From positions 4,471,001 to 4,535,000 of the forward strand of contig NZ_CP043476.1 of the NCBI RefSeq assembly GCF_009769165.1: a DNA stretch of 64,000 nucleotides. The letters run 5' to 3'. Below the pieces are notes generated by a model, which did no database searches, had not been told where the DNA came from, and worked only from the letters and a program-made list of their open reading frames with translations. The stretch comes from Xanthomonas hyacinthi. GTDB taxonomy: Bacteria > Pseudomonadota > Gammaproteobacteria > Xanthomonadales > Xanthomonadaceae. Position numbers and translations under genes: made by a program. This document shows positions 1-9,442 of this stretch, one piece after another. Each line of letters starts with the position of its first letter. The first letter of the stretch is position 1.

Positions 1-1585
1 GGTTGATGTGGCTGGTACGGTACGGCGACAGACCGGACAGGACCTCGGGGCTGACATCACGCCCCTCCGCCCGCAACTGGGTCAGCACGCTGGTCATCTG
101 CTCGACGTTGTGCAGGATGACGAGGTTGGCCACGAGTTGGTTGTAGCGAACGATCTTGCGCTGTTCATGCTGGACGTTCTCGGCGATGATCCCTTCCACG
201 CCGAAGAACGCCCACTTCACGAAGCCATTGAATTCCTCGCTCTTGTTGGTGGCAGCGTGGATGGTCCGGCGCACCTCGACATCGTCGATGTAGTTCAGCA
301 GGAACAACGTGCGCACCACCTTGCCCAGTTCGCGGAACGCCCAGTAGAGCTTGTTCTTGCGACTGTAGGTGCCGAGACGGCGCAGGATCGTGGAGGCCGT
401 GATCTTGCCGAGTTTTATCGAGATCGCCACCCGCAGCATGTCGTGCAGGTGCGTCTCGATCAGGGCCCAGTCGATGCTGTCGCCGAACAGCGCCTGGATG
501 TTCTGGTAGGACCGGCCAGGCTCGGGCCTCGAGAACACCAGGTCCTTGATGTTGCGGATCCGTGGCATGAGCTTGATGCCGAGTAGGTGCGCCAGTCCGA
601 ACACGGGGAAGCTCTGGGCCTGGGTGTCGCCGTGCACGGTGTCGGGCTGGATGTCCGAGCGGTTGGCGAGCAACCCGTCGAGGATGTAGATCGCCTCGTG
701 CACGCCGCACGAGATGAAGTGGCTAAACAGTGCAATGTAGCGATCGGAGACATGGTAATAGCCGATGCCGCCGTAACCGCCGTAGCGGATGTGGTACTCC
801 GAGAGCAGGTTCTGCTCGTAGACGCTCCACTTGGTGCCGTCGACCGACGCGCTCTTGCCGCTGCCCCAATAGCCTGGCAACTTGAACTTGTTGTACAGGT
901 TGATGACATCGATGATCGCCCGGTCGAGCGTGTCCTCGGTGACGTACTTGAGGTTCAACCACGCGATCTGGCGCCGGCTAAAGCCCTTGACCGAACGCGC
1001 GGTCTGGGTGGGTCCGAGATTGCAGCCATAGCAGAATAGCGTGGTGATCACCCGCCGCAGCAACTCGTCGACGCGCGCATCGGTGCCGGCGATCGGCCTG
1101 AAATGCACGTGCAGATCCAGCCAGCGGGTGGTGTCGAGGAGCACATCGACGATGCTGGTCGGCGGCAACCGCTCGGTGATAAGGCCGTCGACCGCGGTGA
1201 TCGCCTGGGTCACCTCGGCGCGCTGCAGGCGCTTGAGGATCAGACGCCCATCGACCATGCTGGCGTGCAGGTTGTCGGCAAATCGCGCGTCCACGGTGTC
1301 AGCCAGGGCAGTCAGCTCGGCACGCAGGCCCTGCACGAACGTCGCCGCGTCGGTCGCGATGCCCGAGACTTCACCGTACGCCTCGAGTTCGTCGGCGAAT
1401 GTGGCCTCGTCGACGAGCTGCTCACGATAATCATCGTATCGCTCTCCGTGCGGGATATAAAGGTCGCCGGATTTCAGCTCGTCCTTGACCTGCGCCAGCA
1501 CCGCCAGCTCGAAATACTTGCGCTGGATGAAGCCGGGCGCCTCGGCCACGAGCGTCTTGGGCAGGACGTACTTGGCGTTCAGCCG
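1..1585 (-). pseudogene. tnpA: Tn3-family transposase TnpA, carboxy-terminal part (copy 1, running off left edge)
   Basis: The minus strand is open from about 1585 to the window edge and encodes the catalytic half of a Tn3-family transposase. Visible landmarks are YIPHGERYDDYR near its start, then a DGTKW segment (first catalytic Asp), HGDTQAQSFPVF (second Asp) and NKSEEFNGFVKWAFF (catalytic Glu region), and finally LSPYRTSHIN at the edge. It is close in sequence to the second copy at 10690-13270. The first ~430 residues are absent here. A matching amino-terminal half on the same strand ends at about 6218, and the two ends can be joined codon to codon. I infer one gene split by about 4.6 kb of unrelated DNA; alone this part cannot make a functional transposase. 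Confidence 0.88.
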
Positions 1586-2227
1586 ACATACGTGTAAAAA
1601 TGACTCGCAAAATCCGATTTCTTTTGTGAAAACATGAAGTTGCCAGATAAAACGGCGCTTCCACCGGCTCATCCACTACCTCGTCCCTTTCGAGGTTCGG
1701 CACGCTGCAACTGTCTTGCGGCGAGTGTGCGAGGCCGGTCGGCAAACGGGTGGGTAATAGACGGAACGCCGCAGCCCCATGTAGCGGGTCTTGACCATGC
1801 GGGTCATCCCAAGCCGCGGGATGCAGGCAATCGGCTAGTGCTCGCTCTTGTGAAGCCGGTGGCATCCGTCTATTACACACCCTGCGGATTCTGTGAGTCA
1901 TTCTGGCCTGGCCGTGGCCGACGTCCCCAGGAGGAACGGGGCTCACGCCTACGACCAATGCCTACTTGCCCCACGCCGCGACCAGCATGAGGATCAGCAG
2001 GGATTCGTGCAAAAAGCAAAAAATGAGCTAAATCACCGTCAGAAAAGGATTTTCACGGATTCTTGCCAATCCTCTACCAGCCCGTTCAGGCTTTGCGGCG
2101 CTGGCGATGGGCAGTGCGCATAGAGCCAGACAGCGTGCGGATATCGTGCGACGGGCCGGAAAAGCAGAGTGATAACTCCTCACTTTTCAGGTGTCGGGCA
2201 AGATTTGGCTGTTTTTTTTACGAATCC
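1586..2227. other. Stretch without a recognisable gene, between tnpA half and xopE
   Basis: About 640 bases separate the transposase fragment from the effector gene. Short open frames exist on both strands (for example 1634-1990 plus and 1431-1958 minus), but none resembles a known protein and none has a convincing ribosome binding site. The stretch holds one inverted copy of a short repeat (about 1990-2035) and runs into a second copy at about 2205. It is probably transposon-junction debris. Confidence 0.5.
1990..2035 (-). repeat. Short interspersed repeat, copy 1 (inverted)
   Basis: Read on the minus strand this contains TTTTTGCACGAATCCCTGC followed by GATCCTC. It aligns with two copies on the plus strand near 2205-2242 and 13305-13350. 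This copy lies in the opposite orientation, about 170 bases from copy 2, so the two form an inverted pair. Such pairs may mark the ends of a small transposable cassette, but no clean terminus or target duplication could be identified. Confidence 0.55.
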
Positions 2228-2242
2228 CTACCGATCCTCAAA
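2205..2242 (+). repeat. Short interspersed repeat, copy 2 (overlaps the xopE stop codon)
   Basis: The plus strand reads TTTGGCTG, a T run, then ACGAATCCCTACCGATCCTC, matching the repeat at 13305-13350. The last codons and the stop codon of the effector gene on the minus strand (...FEDR) fall inside it, so the repeat supplies the 3' end of that gene. This suggests a recombination junction at the effector tail. Confidence 0.6.
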
Positions 2243-3562
2243 ATGGGGGGCGCTCAAAAAATTAGGATAATCAGAAAGAAATTGGCTCTCAGATCTAAGC
2301 ATTGCCTCGATATCGGGAACTATTCCATGTCTGAATGGGGGCATTTCGATACCATGAGCTGAGGCGATTGATCTTGCCGCGAATTCGGCTTTCGCAGCAC
2401 TGCCGCGCTTATCTGGCGCTGCACTTGCTGCCCACCAGTGCAGTCGCGCTATTAACTCCAAGGCCTCATGCTTCTCAAGCGAGGGATCAATCGCTTGTAA
2501 GTACAGAGACTCTAGATGATCTTTTATAGTTTGAACATATTCTGCGTCAGTGTGAGTGATCATGTTAGGATGTGAAGCTGCCATACTCTCTCTTACCTGC
2601 TGGCGTTTATCCTTCGGAAGGTTGCGCAGCCCCGCACTAATGGCATTATCATCCACAGCCGCACTGACTGTCGTCATTGGGATAGTTTCCCCTGAAATCG
2701 CTCCATACTGCCGATACACCTTGACTTCAATTCCGTTGAAATATTCTCCTTCGTATAGTTCTGTTTCCGCATCAGGATGATTTCTAACACGCTCTATCAC
2801 TGAGTGATATGGTCGCCTCAAAGAAGTAACGAATCTGGTATTGGGCATGCGCGCCGCAGCGAAGTCGCCTTTTGATGCGTCACCGGAAGGGATTCTAGAT
2901 AAGCGCCATTGTGTTGCTTTTTGCCAAAGATCATTAAAACTATTAATCTTGCCAGAAGCTATGGAGCCACCAGCAATGCGCGATGTTTTATATAAGCTTT
3001 TGCAATATCGCTTATTGTCTTGCGTATTGCTTTTGTTAGAAATGTTAAGCCCAGGTGCATCGTCTGGCCAGCGCGCCGCACCAACTAAGCTTTGTTCTTC
3101 TGAGCTAAGCTTGGAATACTTCGCTGGACCGCGCAGATAGTTTGTGGCAGTTCCTTGGACTGCTTGAGAGTGCGAAGAAGCTGTGCCAGTGTCAAAGGTG
3201 GCATAAGGGTTCCAGGCGGGCCGAGACCACATATCGGCAGGAGCGGCCGGGTACTCACCGGTAGATACGCCTTGCCACTGATGGGCTGAGTCATGCAAGT
3301 TGTCCTGGTATTCTGACCAGTCGCTAAAACCTTCATGGCCGGACCATCCTGCCCCTTGCCAATTGGGTGAGCCCTGCGGTTCGGGAGAAGCCGCGCGACG
3401 CGGCGGGGAAGGTAAAGCGTCGCGCAGTGCACTGGTCGAGGAGGAAGACGAGTCCCTATGCGATGACAGCGGTGATTCGGACGGCGAGGGCGACCCTGTA
3501 GCGTGGGTTGCATAATGCTCAGGTGACCCTGCCACGCTCGGCTTTGAAGCGCATAGACCCAT
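2228..3562 (-). CDS. xopE: Type III effector, XopE (HopX/AvrPphE) family, putatively N-myristoylated
   Basis: Predicted 444-residue protein starting [17 protein letters not shown], with Gly2 in an N-myristoylation context. This amino terminus is shared by Xanthomonas XopE and XopJ effectors, which act at the plant plasma membrane. A Ser/Pro-rich low-complexity region (residues ~25-110) is typical of a type III secretion region. The carboxy terminus carries [16 protein letters not shown] near residue 375 and [14 protein letters not shown], which I recall from AvrPphE/HopX proteins; assignment to XopE rather than another Xop family is from memory. A Cys-His-Asp triad could not be placed with confidence. 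The ATG at 3562 is chosen because of the AGGAG 7 bases upstream and the PIP box. An open frame continues upstream but lies before the predicted transcription start. The gene appears intact. Confidence 0.75.
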   Translation of the reverse strand: MGLCASKPSVAGSPEHYATHATGSPSPSESPLSSHRDSSSSSTSALRDALPSPPRRAASPEPQGSPNWQGAGWSGHEGFSDWSEYQDNLHDSAHQWQGVSTGEYPAAPADMWSRPAWNPYATFDTGTASSHSQAVQGTATNYLRGPAKYSKLSSEEQSLVGAARWPDDAPGLNISNKSNTQDNKRYCKSLYKTSRIAGGSIASGKINSFNDLWQKATQWRLSRIPSGDASKGDFAAARMPNTRFVTSLRRPYHSVIERVRNHPDAETELYEGEYFNGIEVKVYRQYGAISGETIPMTTVSAAVDDNAISAGLRNLPKDKRQQVRESMAASHPNMITHTDAEYVQTIKDHLESLYLQAIDPSLEKHEALELIARLHWWAASAAPDKRGSAAKAEFAARSIASAHGIEMPPFRHGIVPDIEAMLRSESQFLSDYPNFLSAPHFEDR

Positions 3563-3591
3563 GTCGATCTCCTGCAGTGACTGTAGAAGCA

Positions 3592-3652
3592 AGTTTAGCG
3601 GGGAGCGCTCCGTTTCGCTTCGCCTCACCGAAGTCCTGGCTGGGACGACGAA
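3592..3652 (-). promoter_or_regulatory. PIP box and -10 element of the xopE gene (HrpX-type promoter)
   Basis: On the minus strand TTCGT (3652-3648), 15 bases, then TTCGG (3632-3628) fit the plant-inducible-promoter pattern TTCGB-N15-TTCGB bound by HrpX. Exactly 30 bases downstream lies TAAACT (3597-3592), matching the YANNNT -10 box of HrpX-regulated genes. The effector ATG follows about 30 bases further on. The same arrangement precedes xopJ at 9353-9413. I infer induction in planta with the type III secretion system. Confidence 0.85.
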
Positions 3653-3670
3653 GGCATTGACGCGGAGGCC

Positions 3671-4874
3671 CTGCTGGCAGTGTTTGGCAAGCTGGACATC
3701 TGTGGCGGTGGCGCCTGGCAAGATGGTGGTCGACTCACGCACCAAGGTCATCCAGCCCGCCGAGACCGCGGTCGTGCGCCGCATTCTGGTGCGCGACGGC
3801 CAACAGGTGAAGTCGGGTGAGCCGTTGATCGAGCTGGATGCCACGACCACCGGTGCCGAGCTCGCCCAGGCCGGCGAGGCGCTGGGCGCGGCGCGGCTGG
3901 CCGCGCTGCGCCTGAGCTCACTGGCCACAGCCATCGATCGTGGAGTGACGCCACGCCTGCCTCCAGCGCCGGATGTGCCGGCCGAGCGCTTCGTCGCCGA
4001 GCAGGCCTTGGCTACCAGTCATTTCGATGCGCTCCAGGCCAAGCGCCACAATCTTCTGGCCGCAATCGCCCAGCGTCGGGCGGAACTGCGGACTACGCGC
4101 GACGTGATCGAGCCGCTGGCCGAGTCGGCGCGTATCTCCAAGATGCGCGCTGATGACTATGGACGCTTGGTCGAAGGCAAGTATGTGGGGCGGCATGAGT
4201 ACTTGGTGCGCGAGCAGGAGCGCCTCGCCGCCGAGCGCGACCTGGCGACCCAGCGCAACCGCCTGCAGGAAATCGGCTCGGCATTGAGCGCTGCCGAGGA
4301 AGAGCTGCGCGTGCTGGTCGCCGACTTTCGCCAGCAGACCCTCGACGAGCTGCGCAAGGCCGAACAGCAGATCGCCCAGTCCACCCCGGAACTGGCCAAG
4401 GCCGGCCAGCGCGACCGGCTGATGACCCTGCGTGCCCCGGTGGACGGTACCGTCCAGCAGCTGGCCGTGCATACGGTGGGCGGCGTGGTCACTCCCGCGC
4501 AGCAACTGCTGGCGGTGGTGCCGCAGGAGGCGCTGGAGGTCGAGGCGACCGTGCTCAACAAGGACATCGGTTTCGTGCGTCCAGGTCAGCACGTGACGGT
4601 GAAGGTCGAGAGCTTCCCGTACACCCGCTACGGCGACCTGATCGGCAAGGTCGTCAGCGTCTCCCACGATGCGGCGCAGAACGAGAATCTGGGCCTGGTG
4701 TTCCCGGCGCGAATCCGTCGGGACGGCAGCACGCTGGCGATCGATGGCGTGGTGATGAGCATGAGCGCCGGCATGACGCTGAGCGCGGAGATCAAGACCG
4801 GGAAGCGGCGGGTGATCGATTATCTGTTGAGCCCGTTGCGGCAGCACATGGGGGAGGGGATGCGAGAAAGATGA
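3671..4874 (+). pseudogene. 5'-truncated HlyD-type membrane fusion protein (remnant of a second type I secretion locus)
   Basis: From about 3712 to the stop at 4872 this matches the periplasmic adaptor encoded at 15708-17126 almost codon for codon ([20 protein letters not shown] ... [18 protein letters not shown]). The first ~75 residues, which hold the cytoplasmic tail and the single membrane helix, are missing. The segment equivalent to [14 protein letters not shown] is scrambled by a one-base loss and a one-base gain, giving [12 protein letters not shown]. Upstream it abuts the promoter region of the effector on the other strand, so the 5' end was lost at that junction. Without the membrane anchor the product should not work as an adaptor. 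It remains a 1.16-kb direct repeat of the intact gene. Confidence 0.85.
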
Positions 4875-4940
4875 ACATGCTGCTAACATTTATATGCTGG
4901 CACCGATATTTTATTTGTATACGTCAAATTGGAGGTATTG

Positions 4941-5627
4941 GTGAATTTCTCATCTTTAAGGGTAATAGGCAATTGGCGGCAGTGCGCCGTCTTTCTGGCT
5001 ATTTTCCTTCCCAGTTGCGGAGGAAACATGAGCGCGGAAATTGATCTGAATGAGCCCGTCAAGTACACGCTTGCTGGGAAGAAGTATGAAGTGCCGCTTG
5101 GCTACCACTACGTTGATTTCTTGAAGAGAAAAAACAGGTGGCCGAATCCGAAAGATGAATCCACTGAGGTGGGAGCCATCTCAATCACCGGATTGATTCC
5201 AGGGGTAAATCCATATGAGGAATCTACGAGGGCAGAATTTGAGAGACTCGGCCATGGGAACAAGATCGACATATTGATAAGCCCTAAAGCATCGGTATAT
5301 CCGATGGATGAGTATCTTGGGCGCATGAAAAGCACGAATAGATTGCGACTGCTTTCAAGCGATCTGGAAGGCTTGACCCACTTCTTGGATAACCAGGGGG
5401 GAAGTGATGAAAGAAAAGGCTCAGATGTCTACATCAAAGAGGGTGAAAGTGAGTACTTCATGCTGCAGTGTCCGCGGATGGATGCTTCATCACCTTCGTG
5501 CAGCGTGACAAAGATAAGTGATGACGGCCTGCAGATTGAGTACACATTCGCAATGTATCACCTTATGTCATGGCGAGAGATTGATCGGGATGTCGATAAA
5601 AGAATCGAGGAATTCAGGGTCAAGTAA
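4941..5627 (+). CDS. Putative lipoprotein, candidate immunity protein of a lost RTX toxin
   Basis: I chose GTG at 4941, five bases after GGAGG; an in-frame TTG lies at 4929. The 228-residue product begins with a short basic stretch, a hydrophobic segment and FLPSCGGN, which looks like a lipobox with Cys26-28 as the lipidated residue. The mature part is charged and soluble, with no recognised domain. It sits between the hlyD remnant and the start of a large secreted protein, the same place as the unrelated lipoprotein gene at 17204-17869 in the intact locus. That conserved position suggests self-protection against the neighbouring toxin. Codon usage is noticeably more AT-rich than in hlyD, suggesting a separate origin. 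The function is inference. Confidence 0.6.
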   Translation: MNFSSLRVIGNWRQCAVFLAIFLPSCGGNMSAEIDLNEPVKYTLAGKKYEVPLGYHYVDFLKRKNRWPNPKDESTEVGAISITGLIPGVNPYEESTRAEFERLGHGNKIDILISPKASVYPMDEYLGRMKSTNRLRLLSSDLEGLTHFLDNQGGSDERKGSDVYIKEGESEYFMLQCPRMDASSPSCSVTKISDDGLQIEYTFAMYHLMSWREIDRDVDKRIEEFRVK

Positions 5628-5661
5628 TTACATCAATTAACGAATCTGCGGAGATGGAGTC

Positions 5662-6220
5662 ATGGCAGCTCACAATCTGAGTCAAGGACAATTAGATACA
5701 TTGAGGTCGCTTCAACAGCAAGGAAGCTATGCGGATGCTTGGCGGCAATTAGCGGAGTGGGGGGATACGTACGCTGACGACGCGGCCAATGTCACAGGTG
5801 AGCCCTCCGATTTCTACGGCGAGTTCATGAATGAGATGGTTCGTCAGCATTGGGAAAATACGGCCGGCGAATCAGCCTACGACCAGTATTTCGATAGTGT
5901 TGCATCGGCACACCTTAATAACTATCTGCTGGTGCTGGAGAGCACTCCCGACTGGCCCAAGTCAGCTCGGATTGAAAGAAGCTATCGGAGTTATGTTGAA
6001 AATGTCGGTCTTCCTGCCACTACGGCTTTTGATGGTGTTTTTACTCAATCGGTCGGAACGATAACTAGTGGGGATTACGATTGGCCCCAGGCGCTAGGCA
6101 TGGATGAGGCCAGAATTGTTCCTTCCGATGTATTTGATGACATCGGCTTCGTTGAGGCTTCAGAAATACTTGCCGAGACGGTGTATGACACGATCGCCGA
6201 ATTCGTCGAAAAGGGTTGGG
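5662..6220 (+). pseudogene. Amino-terminal fragment of a large secreted (RTX-type) protein, truncated by transposon DNA
   Basis: ATG at 5662 follows GGAG and opens a frame beginning MAAHNLSQGQLDTLRSLQQQ. The acidic, soluble sequence of about 185 residues has no signal peptide, as expected for a type I secretion substrate. After about WEVVN (near 6218) the frame enters antisense transposase DNA and ends at 6375, so the true coding sequence is cut there and all carboxy-terminal repeats and the secretion signal are missing. Position after hlyD' and a lipoprotein gene parallels the RTX lipase gene at 17900. The amino terminus is unrelated to that lipase. Assignment as an RTX toxin rests on context only. 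Confidence 0.55.
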
Positions 6221-7523
6221 AGGTGGTAAACGCCAGATCGACCGCTTCCTCCAGCCAATCGCCGCGGGTTCGTTCCTGCGTCAGGATCAGCTCGATCGCG
6301 TCGATCAGCGAGCGGTCCTCCGTGGTCGAGGCCAAGTCCAGCATGCGCACCATCCGCAGGATGGTGGCGCGGTGACTTTTGTAGAACGGCCACAGCAGCG
6401 GCAAGTGATTGTCGCCACTATGCGCCGCAATAGCGTTGCAGTCGGCCTGCAAAGGCTGCACACCACCGTGGGCGTTGACCAGGCGGCGGATTTCACACCC
6501 CGCCTCGGTGTCGCCGGGATGATGGTCGAGGACGCGGACCACATCCGACATCGTCGCCACGATCGCTTCGGTCTTCTCGCGATAGCGCGCCCTCAGCCGC
6601 TCCAGTTCCTCTCGGCCCCGGTTGTGGATGTTCCCCATGCGCTTTATGAACATCTCCGCGAGATCGTCGCGAGTCTGGACCCGCGCCCGGTGGATCAAGC
6701 ACACCACTACGGCGTAGCGCTTGGCGGGCCGAAACTTGCGCAGTTCGGAAGCATCCAATGCTCGCGCCTCGGCGGCGAAGTGCTTGCGCTTGACCTCCGG
6801 GATGCCCGCGAGGTGCAACTCGCTGCCGACCAATTCGCCCAGTTCGGCGATATGGTCGATCAACTCCTGGAAATGCTGCAGCGAAGAGCGCTTGGGCAGG
6901 CGCTTGATCGCGTGCAGCGGGCTCTTCTTGCGCTCCTCTTCGACCTGCAGGAGGCCTTCAAGGCGCTGCTTTTCGTCGACGGTCAGCCGAGCATCGATCT
7001 GGGCGAAATAGCGCCCGTTGACCAGCGTGCGGATGCGCCGGGTCAGGCGATCCAGTGTGGAGAACGCCGGCAGCTCGACGCGATCACGCACGAGCTGTTC
7101 GATGGCCACGTTGATCAGGTCCGCCGGGTTATCCATCACCGCGGCGGCTTCGTATACCACGCGTGCCGCAATCTTCAGCCCGCCGTCGCTGTAGGCCCGG
7201 ACCTGCAGGAATTGGCGGATCCGGCGGTAGTAGCGATAGCGCGAGGCGTTGGCAAGATTCGCTGGCTTGACCTGCACGCGCAGTTTCAGCGCGCCGCGGA
7301 TATGGCGCACCACCGCCGGCGGTACTTCGTCCAACACGGGGAAGTACCCCAGCCGTTGGAAGGTCTTGAGCAGGATCGTCAGCGTCAGGCGGTGCGCAGG
7401 CTGCCGGGTGTACTCGGCAACGAAGGCCACCTCAGCGTCGGTTGGCGTGTAGGCCGCAACCAGTTCGCGGACGACCGGGTTTCGCTTGAATTGCGGGTAT
7501 GCAGTCCGTTCGATCGACGCCAT
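6218..7523 (-). pseudogene. tnpA: Tn3-family transposase TnpA, amino-terminal part (copy 1)
   Basis: ATG at 7523 starts MASIERTAYPQFKRNPVVRE, the DUF4158-type amino terminus of Tn3-family transposases, and the frame follows the family to WLEEAVDLAFTTS (about residue 435). It then leaves the family at about 6218, where it meets the truncated secreted-protein gene of the opposite strand. The catalytic half of what looks like the same gene lies at 1-1585 on the same strand. Joining ACC-ACC-TCC here to CGG-CTG-AAC there restores an uninterrupted frame. The tnpS gene lies immediately upstream (9 bases). Confidence 0.85.
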
Positions 7524-7532
7524 CCAGCACCC

Positions 7533-8501
7533 TCAGGTCGTTGCAGGCCTTGGCACCGCGGGCGTTTCCGTCAGACTGGCTTCGATGCGCTGCCGGGCGA
7601 ATGGATCGCCACCGTCGAGGTAACGCATCGCCGAGTGCACGTCACGCCAGCCGACGTATTCCATCAGGGCCTTCACGTCCCAGCCGTTGGCGTTGGCCCA
7701 GCCGGCGAAGCCGCGCCGCAGCGAATGCCCACTGTAGACGTTCGGTGACGCCAAGCCGGCCTCACCGAAGATGCGCCGTAACAGCGGCACCAGACTGTTG
7801 GGGTGCAAGGCGGTGTCGGCGACACCACCCCACTGGTCGATCGCACGGAACACCGGGCCGTCGGTCAACGCGGCCGCCGCGATCCAGCGCGAAGTCGCGG
7901 CCACCGGGCACCATCGCGACAGCGCCGGGACCTTGTAGGTCGTGCCGGCGTGCTGGCGATCGCCCTTGCTATGCGGCAGGAAGCAGGTCATGCCTTCGCC
8001 AGGCACGAGGCGCAGGTTGTCCACCTGTAGACGGGTGAGTTCATCGCCGCGGAAGCCGCGCCAGAAGCCGAGCAGCAGCAAGGCACGATCGCGCAAATGC
8101 CGCAGCTCTGCGGCGCTATCGCCGCGAGACTGGGCCGCGGCCGCAGCGTCTTCCAGCCATGTCGTCACCTGGCCCAGCTGGGTGAGCTGCAGGGGCGTGG
8201 CGCGTTTTTCGACGCTCGGGTGCAGGGTCTGGATGCCCTTGAGCACTTGGCGCGCCACCGGCGCCCGGGTCGGGTCGACAAAGCCGTGCACCCGGTGCCA
8301 CTGCGCCAGCGCCACCAACCGATGTTTTAGCGTGTTGATCGCCAACTGGCCGGCGTAGGCGGCAAGGTAGCGCGCCACGTTGTCGGCGGTGGCCGGCAGG
8401 TGGCCGCCCCACTCGACCTCGAAATGGCGGATCGCCGCAGCGTAAGCGCGTTCAGTGTCAGGTCGGGTGGCGGCTTCCAAGTATCGCGCAACGCTGATCA
8501 T
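7533..8501 (-). CDS. tnpS: Tyrosine recombinase TnpS, cointegrate resolution
   Basis: 322-residue tyrosine recombinase. An amino-terminal core-binding (SAM-like) domain occupies roughly residues 1-110. The catalytic domain shows an Arg in GFWRGFRGDELTRL, then SGHSLRRGFAGWA (the HxxR motif), and YVGWRDVHSAMRYLD, where the final Tyr is the likely nucleophile. ATG at 8501 is chosen because it is the first codon after the divergent gene's control region. Together with divergently transcribed tnpT this is the resolution pair known from Tn4651- and TnXax1-type Tn3 elements. It is the only gene of the transposition set here that looks undamaged. Confidence 0.85.
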   Translation of the reverse strand: MISVARYLEAATRPDTERAYAAAIRHFEVEWGGHLPATADNVARYLAAYAGQLAINTLKHRLVALAQWHRVHGFVDPTRAPVARQVLKGIQTLHPSVEKRATPLQLTQLGQVTTWLEDAAAAAQSRGDSAAELRHLRDRALLLLGFWRGFRGDELTRLQVDNLRLVPGEGMTCFLPHSKGDRQHAGTTYKVPALSRWCPVAATSRWIAAAALTDGPVFRAIDQWGGVADTALHPNSLVPLLRRIFGEAGLASPNVYSGHSLRRGFAGWANANGWDVKALMEYVGWRDVHSAMRYLDGGDPFARQRIEASLTETPAVPRPATT

Positions 8502-8571
8502 CGTCTCTCCCAGTCGCCAGATGGGTCGGGGTGTACCGATCCGGATGCGAGCTGAGGGAGTTGGAAGACGA
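8501..8571. promoter_or_regulatory. Candidate resolution (rst-like) site between tnpS and tnpT
   Basis: In tnpS/tnpT transposons the recombination site lies between the two divergent genes. Here an imperfect inverted repeat is seen, TCGTCTCTCCCAGTC at 8501-8515 against GAGTTGGAAGACGA at 8558-8571. Promoters for both genes must also be within about 100 bases. The site is proposed from position and symmetry only. Confidence 0.4.
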
Positions 8572-9310
8572 GGAAGGGCAGAGCCCCGGCGCGAAGATGG
8601 CCGTTAGCGACGCACTCCACGACCTCGTCGCCCGCCTTGCCGAGCGGTTGCACGCCGAGGCCGAAGCGGTCGTTGCGCAGGCCCAGGAGCGCTTCCAGGC
8701 GCAGCTTCAGGAGCGCACCCAAGCGCTGGAGCAGGCCCGGCAAGAGGCGGGTTCGCTCAGGACGCAGCTGCAGCGCTCCGAGACAGCACTGCAGGCCGAA
8801 CGCGAGGCGGGCGAAGCGGCCAAGCGGGACCTGGCCGGCCGCGTCGTTGAACTGGCCCAGTTGGAGGAGCGGATCTCCGGCCTGACCGTTCGCTTGGCCG
8901 AGCATGAAAGCCATGCGCGCTCTCTTGAACAGAAGCACGAACACGCCTGGGAAGCACTGGAGCATTACCGCACCTCGGTCAAGGACCAGCGCGAGCAGGA
9001 GCAGCGACGGCACGAACATCAGGTGCAGGAGCTACAGGTCGCACTGCGTCAGGCCAACGACGCCTTGACCGCCAAGAACGACGACCTGATGCAGCTCAAC
9101 CACGACAATGGTCAGTGGCTGGAACGCCATACCCCGCCTGGAGCGGGAACTGATGCAGGCACGGCAGCGGGCAGATGTCCAACAGCGCGAGCTCGACGCG
9201 CTGCGCCTGACGGCCGCCGAGCACCAAAGCCTGCAGGCGCGCTGGACCGAAGATGTCCAAGCGTTCACGAAAAGGCCATCTCAGCCGGTGCAACGCCAGG
9301 AAGCCAATGA
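8531..9310 (+). pseudogene. tnpT: TnpT-like coiled-coil protein, frameshifted
   Basis: The frame starts with GTG at 8531, or ATG at 8597 (MAVSDALHDLVARLAERL). It encodes a long, Gln/Glu/Arg-rich coiled coil (residues ~30-195), the form of TnpT, which partners TnpS in cointegrate resolution. Near 9130 the family-like sequence jumps frame: RLERELMQARQRADVQQREL continues in the next frame, while the original frame reads TPPGAGTDAG and ends at 9310. The frame change means a truncated or altered carboxy terminus. It could be a single-base error, but the 3' end also merges with the xopJ promoter segment. Confidence 0.75.
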
Positions 9311-9352
9311 TCTGGCGTTGGGTGAAGGCTCGGGAATCCCCCGCGTCAATGC

Positions 9353-9413
9353 TTCGCCGTCCCAGCCATGACTTCGGTAAGTCAACGCGAATCGGAGAAC
9401 TACTCGCCAAACT
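9353..9413 (+). promoter_or_regulatory. PIP box and -10 element of xopJ (HrpX-type promoter)
   Basis: TTCGC (9353-9357), 15 bases, TTCGG (9373-9377), then exactly 30 bases to CAAACT (9408-9413). The box, spacer and following ~60 bases align with the promoter of the xopE gene at 3652-3592. The two effectors therefore share a promoter-plus-amino-terminus module. Transcription should begin around 9420, downstream of the in-frame ATG at 9368. Confidence 0.85.
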
Positions 9414-9442
9414 TGCTTCTACAGTCACTGCAGGAGATCAAG

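Noticed and set aside
1634..1990. Small plus-strand frame as a possible gene beside xopE
   Set aside because: No ribosome site, no domain, low-complexity Pro/Arg composition, and it runs into a repeat copy.
2228..3562. Assignment of the effector to XopAI (ADP-ribosyltransferase), which shares the same amino terminus
   Set aside because: No Ser-Thr-Ser or Glu-x-Glu motif of that enzyme family was found, and the HWW...RGSAA segment fits AvrPphE/HopX better; certainty is moderate.
6216..7748. Plus-strand frame of 510 codons opposite tnpA
   Set aside because: The minus strand encodes a recognisable transposase half and tnpS end; the plus frame has no homologous features and spans two real genes.
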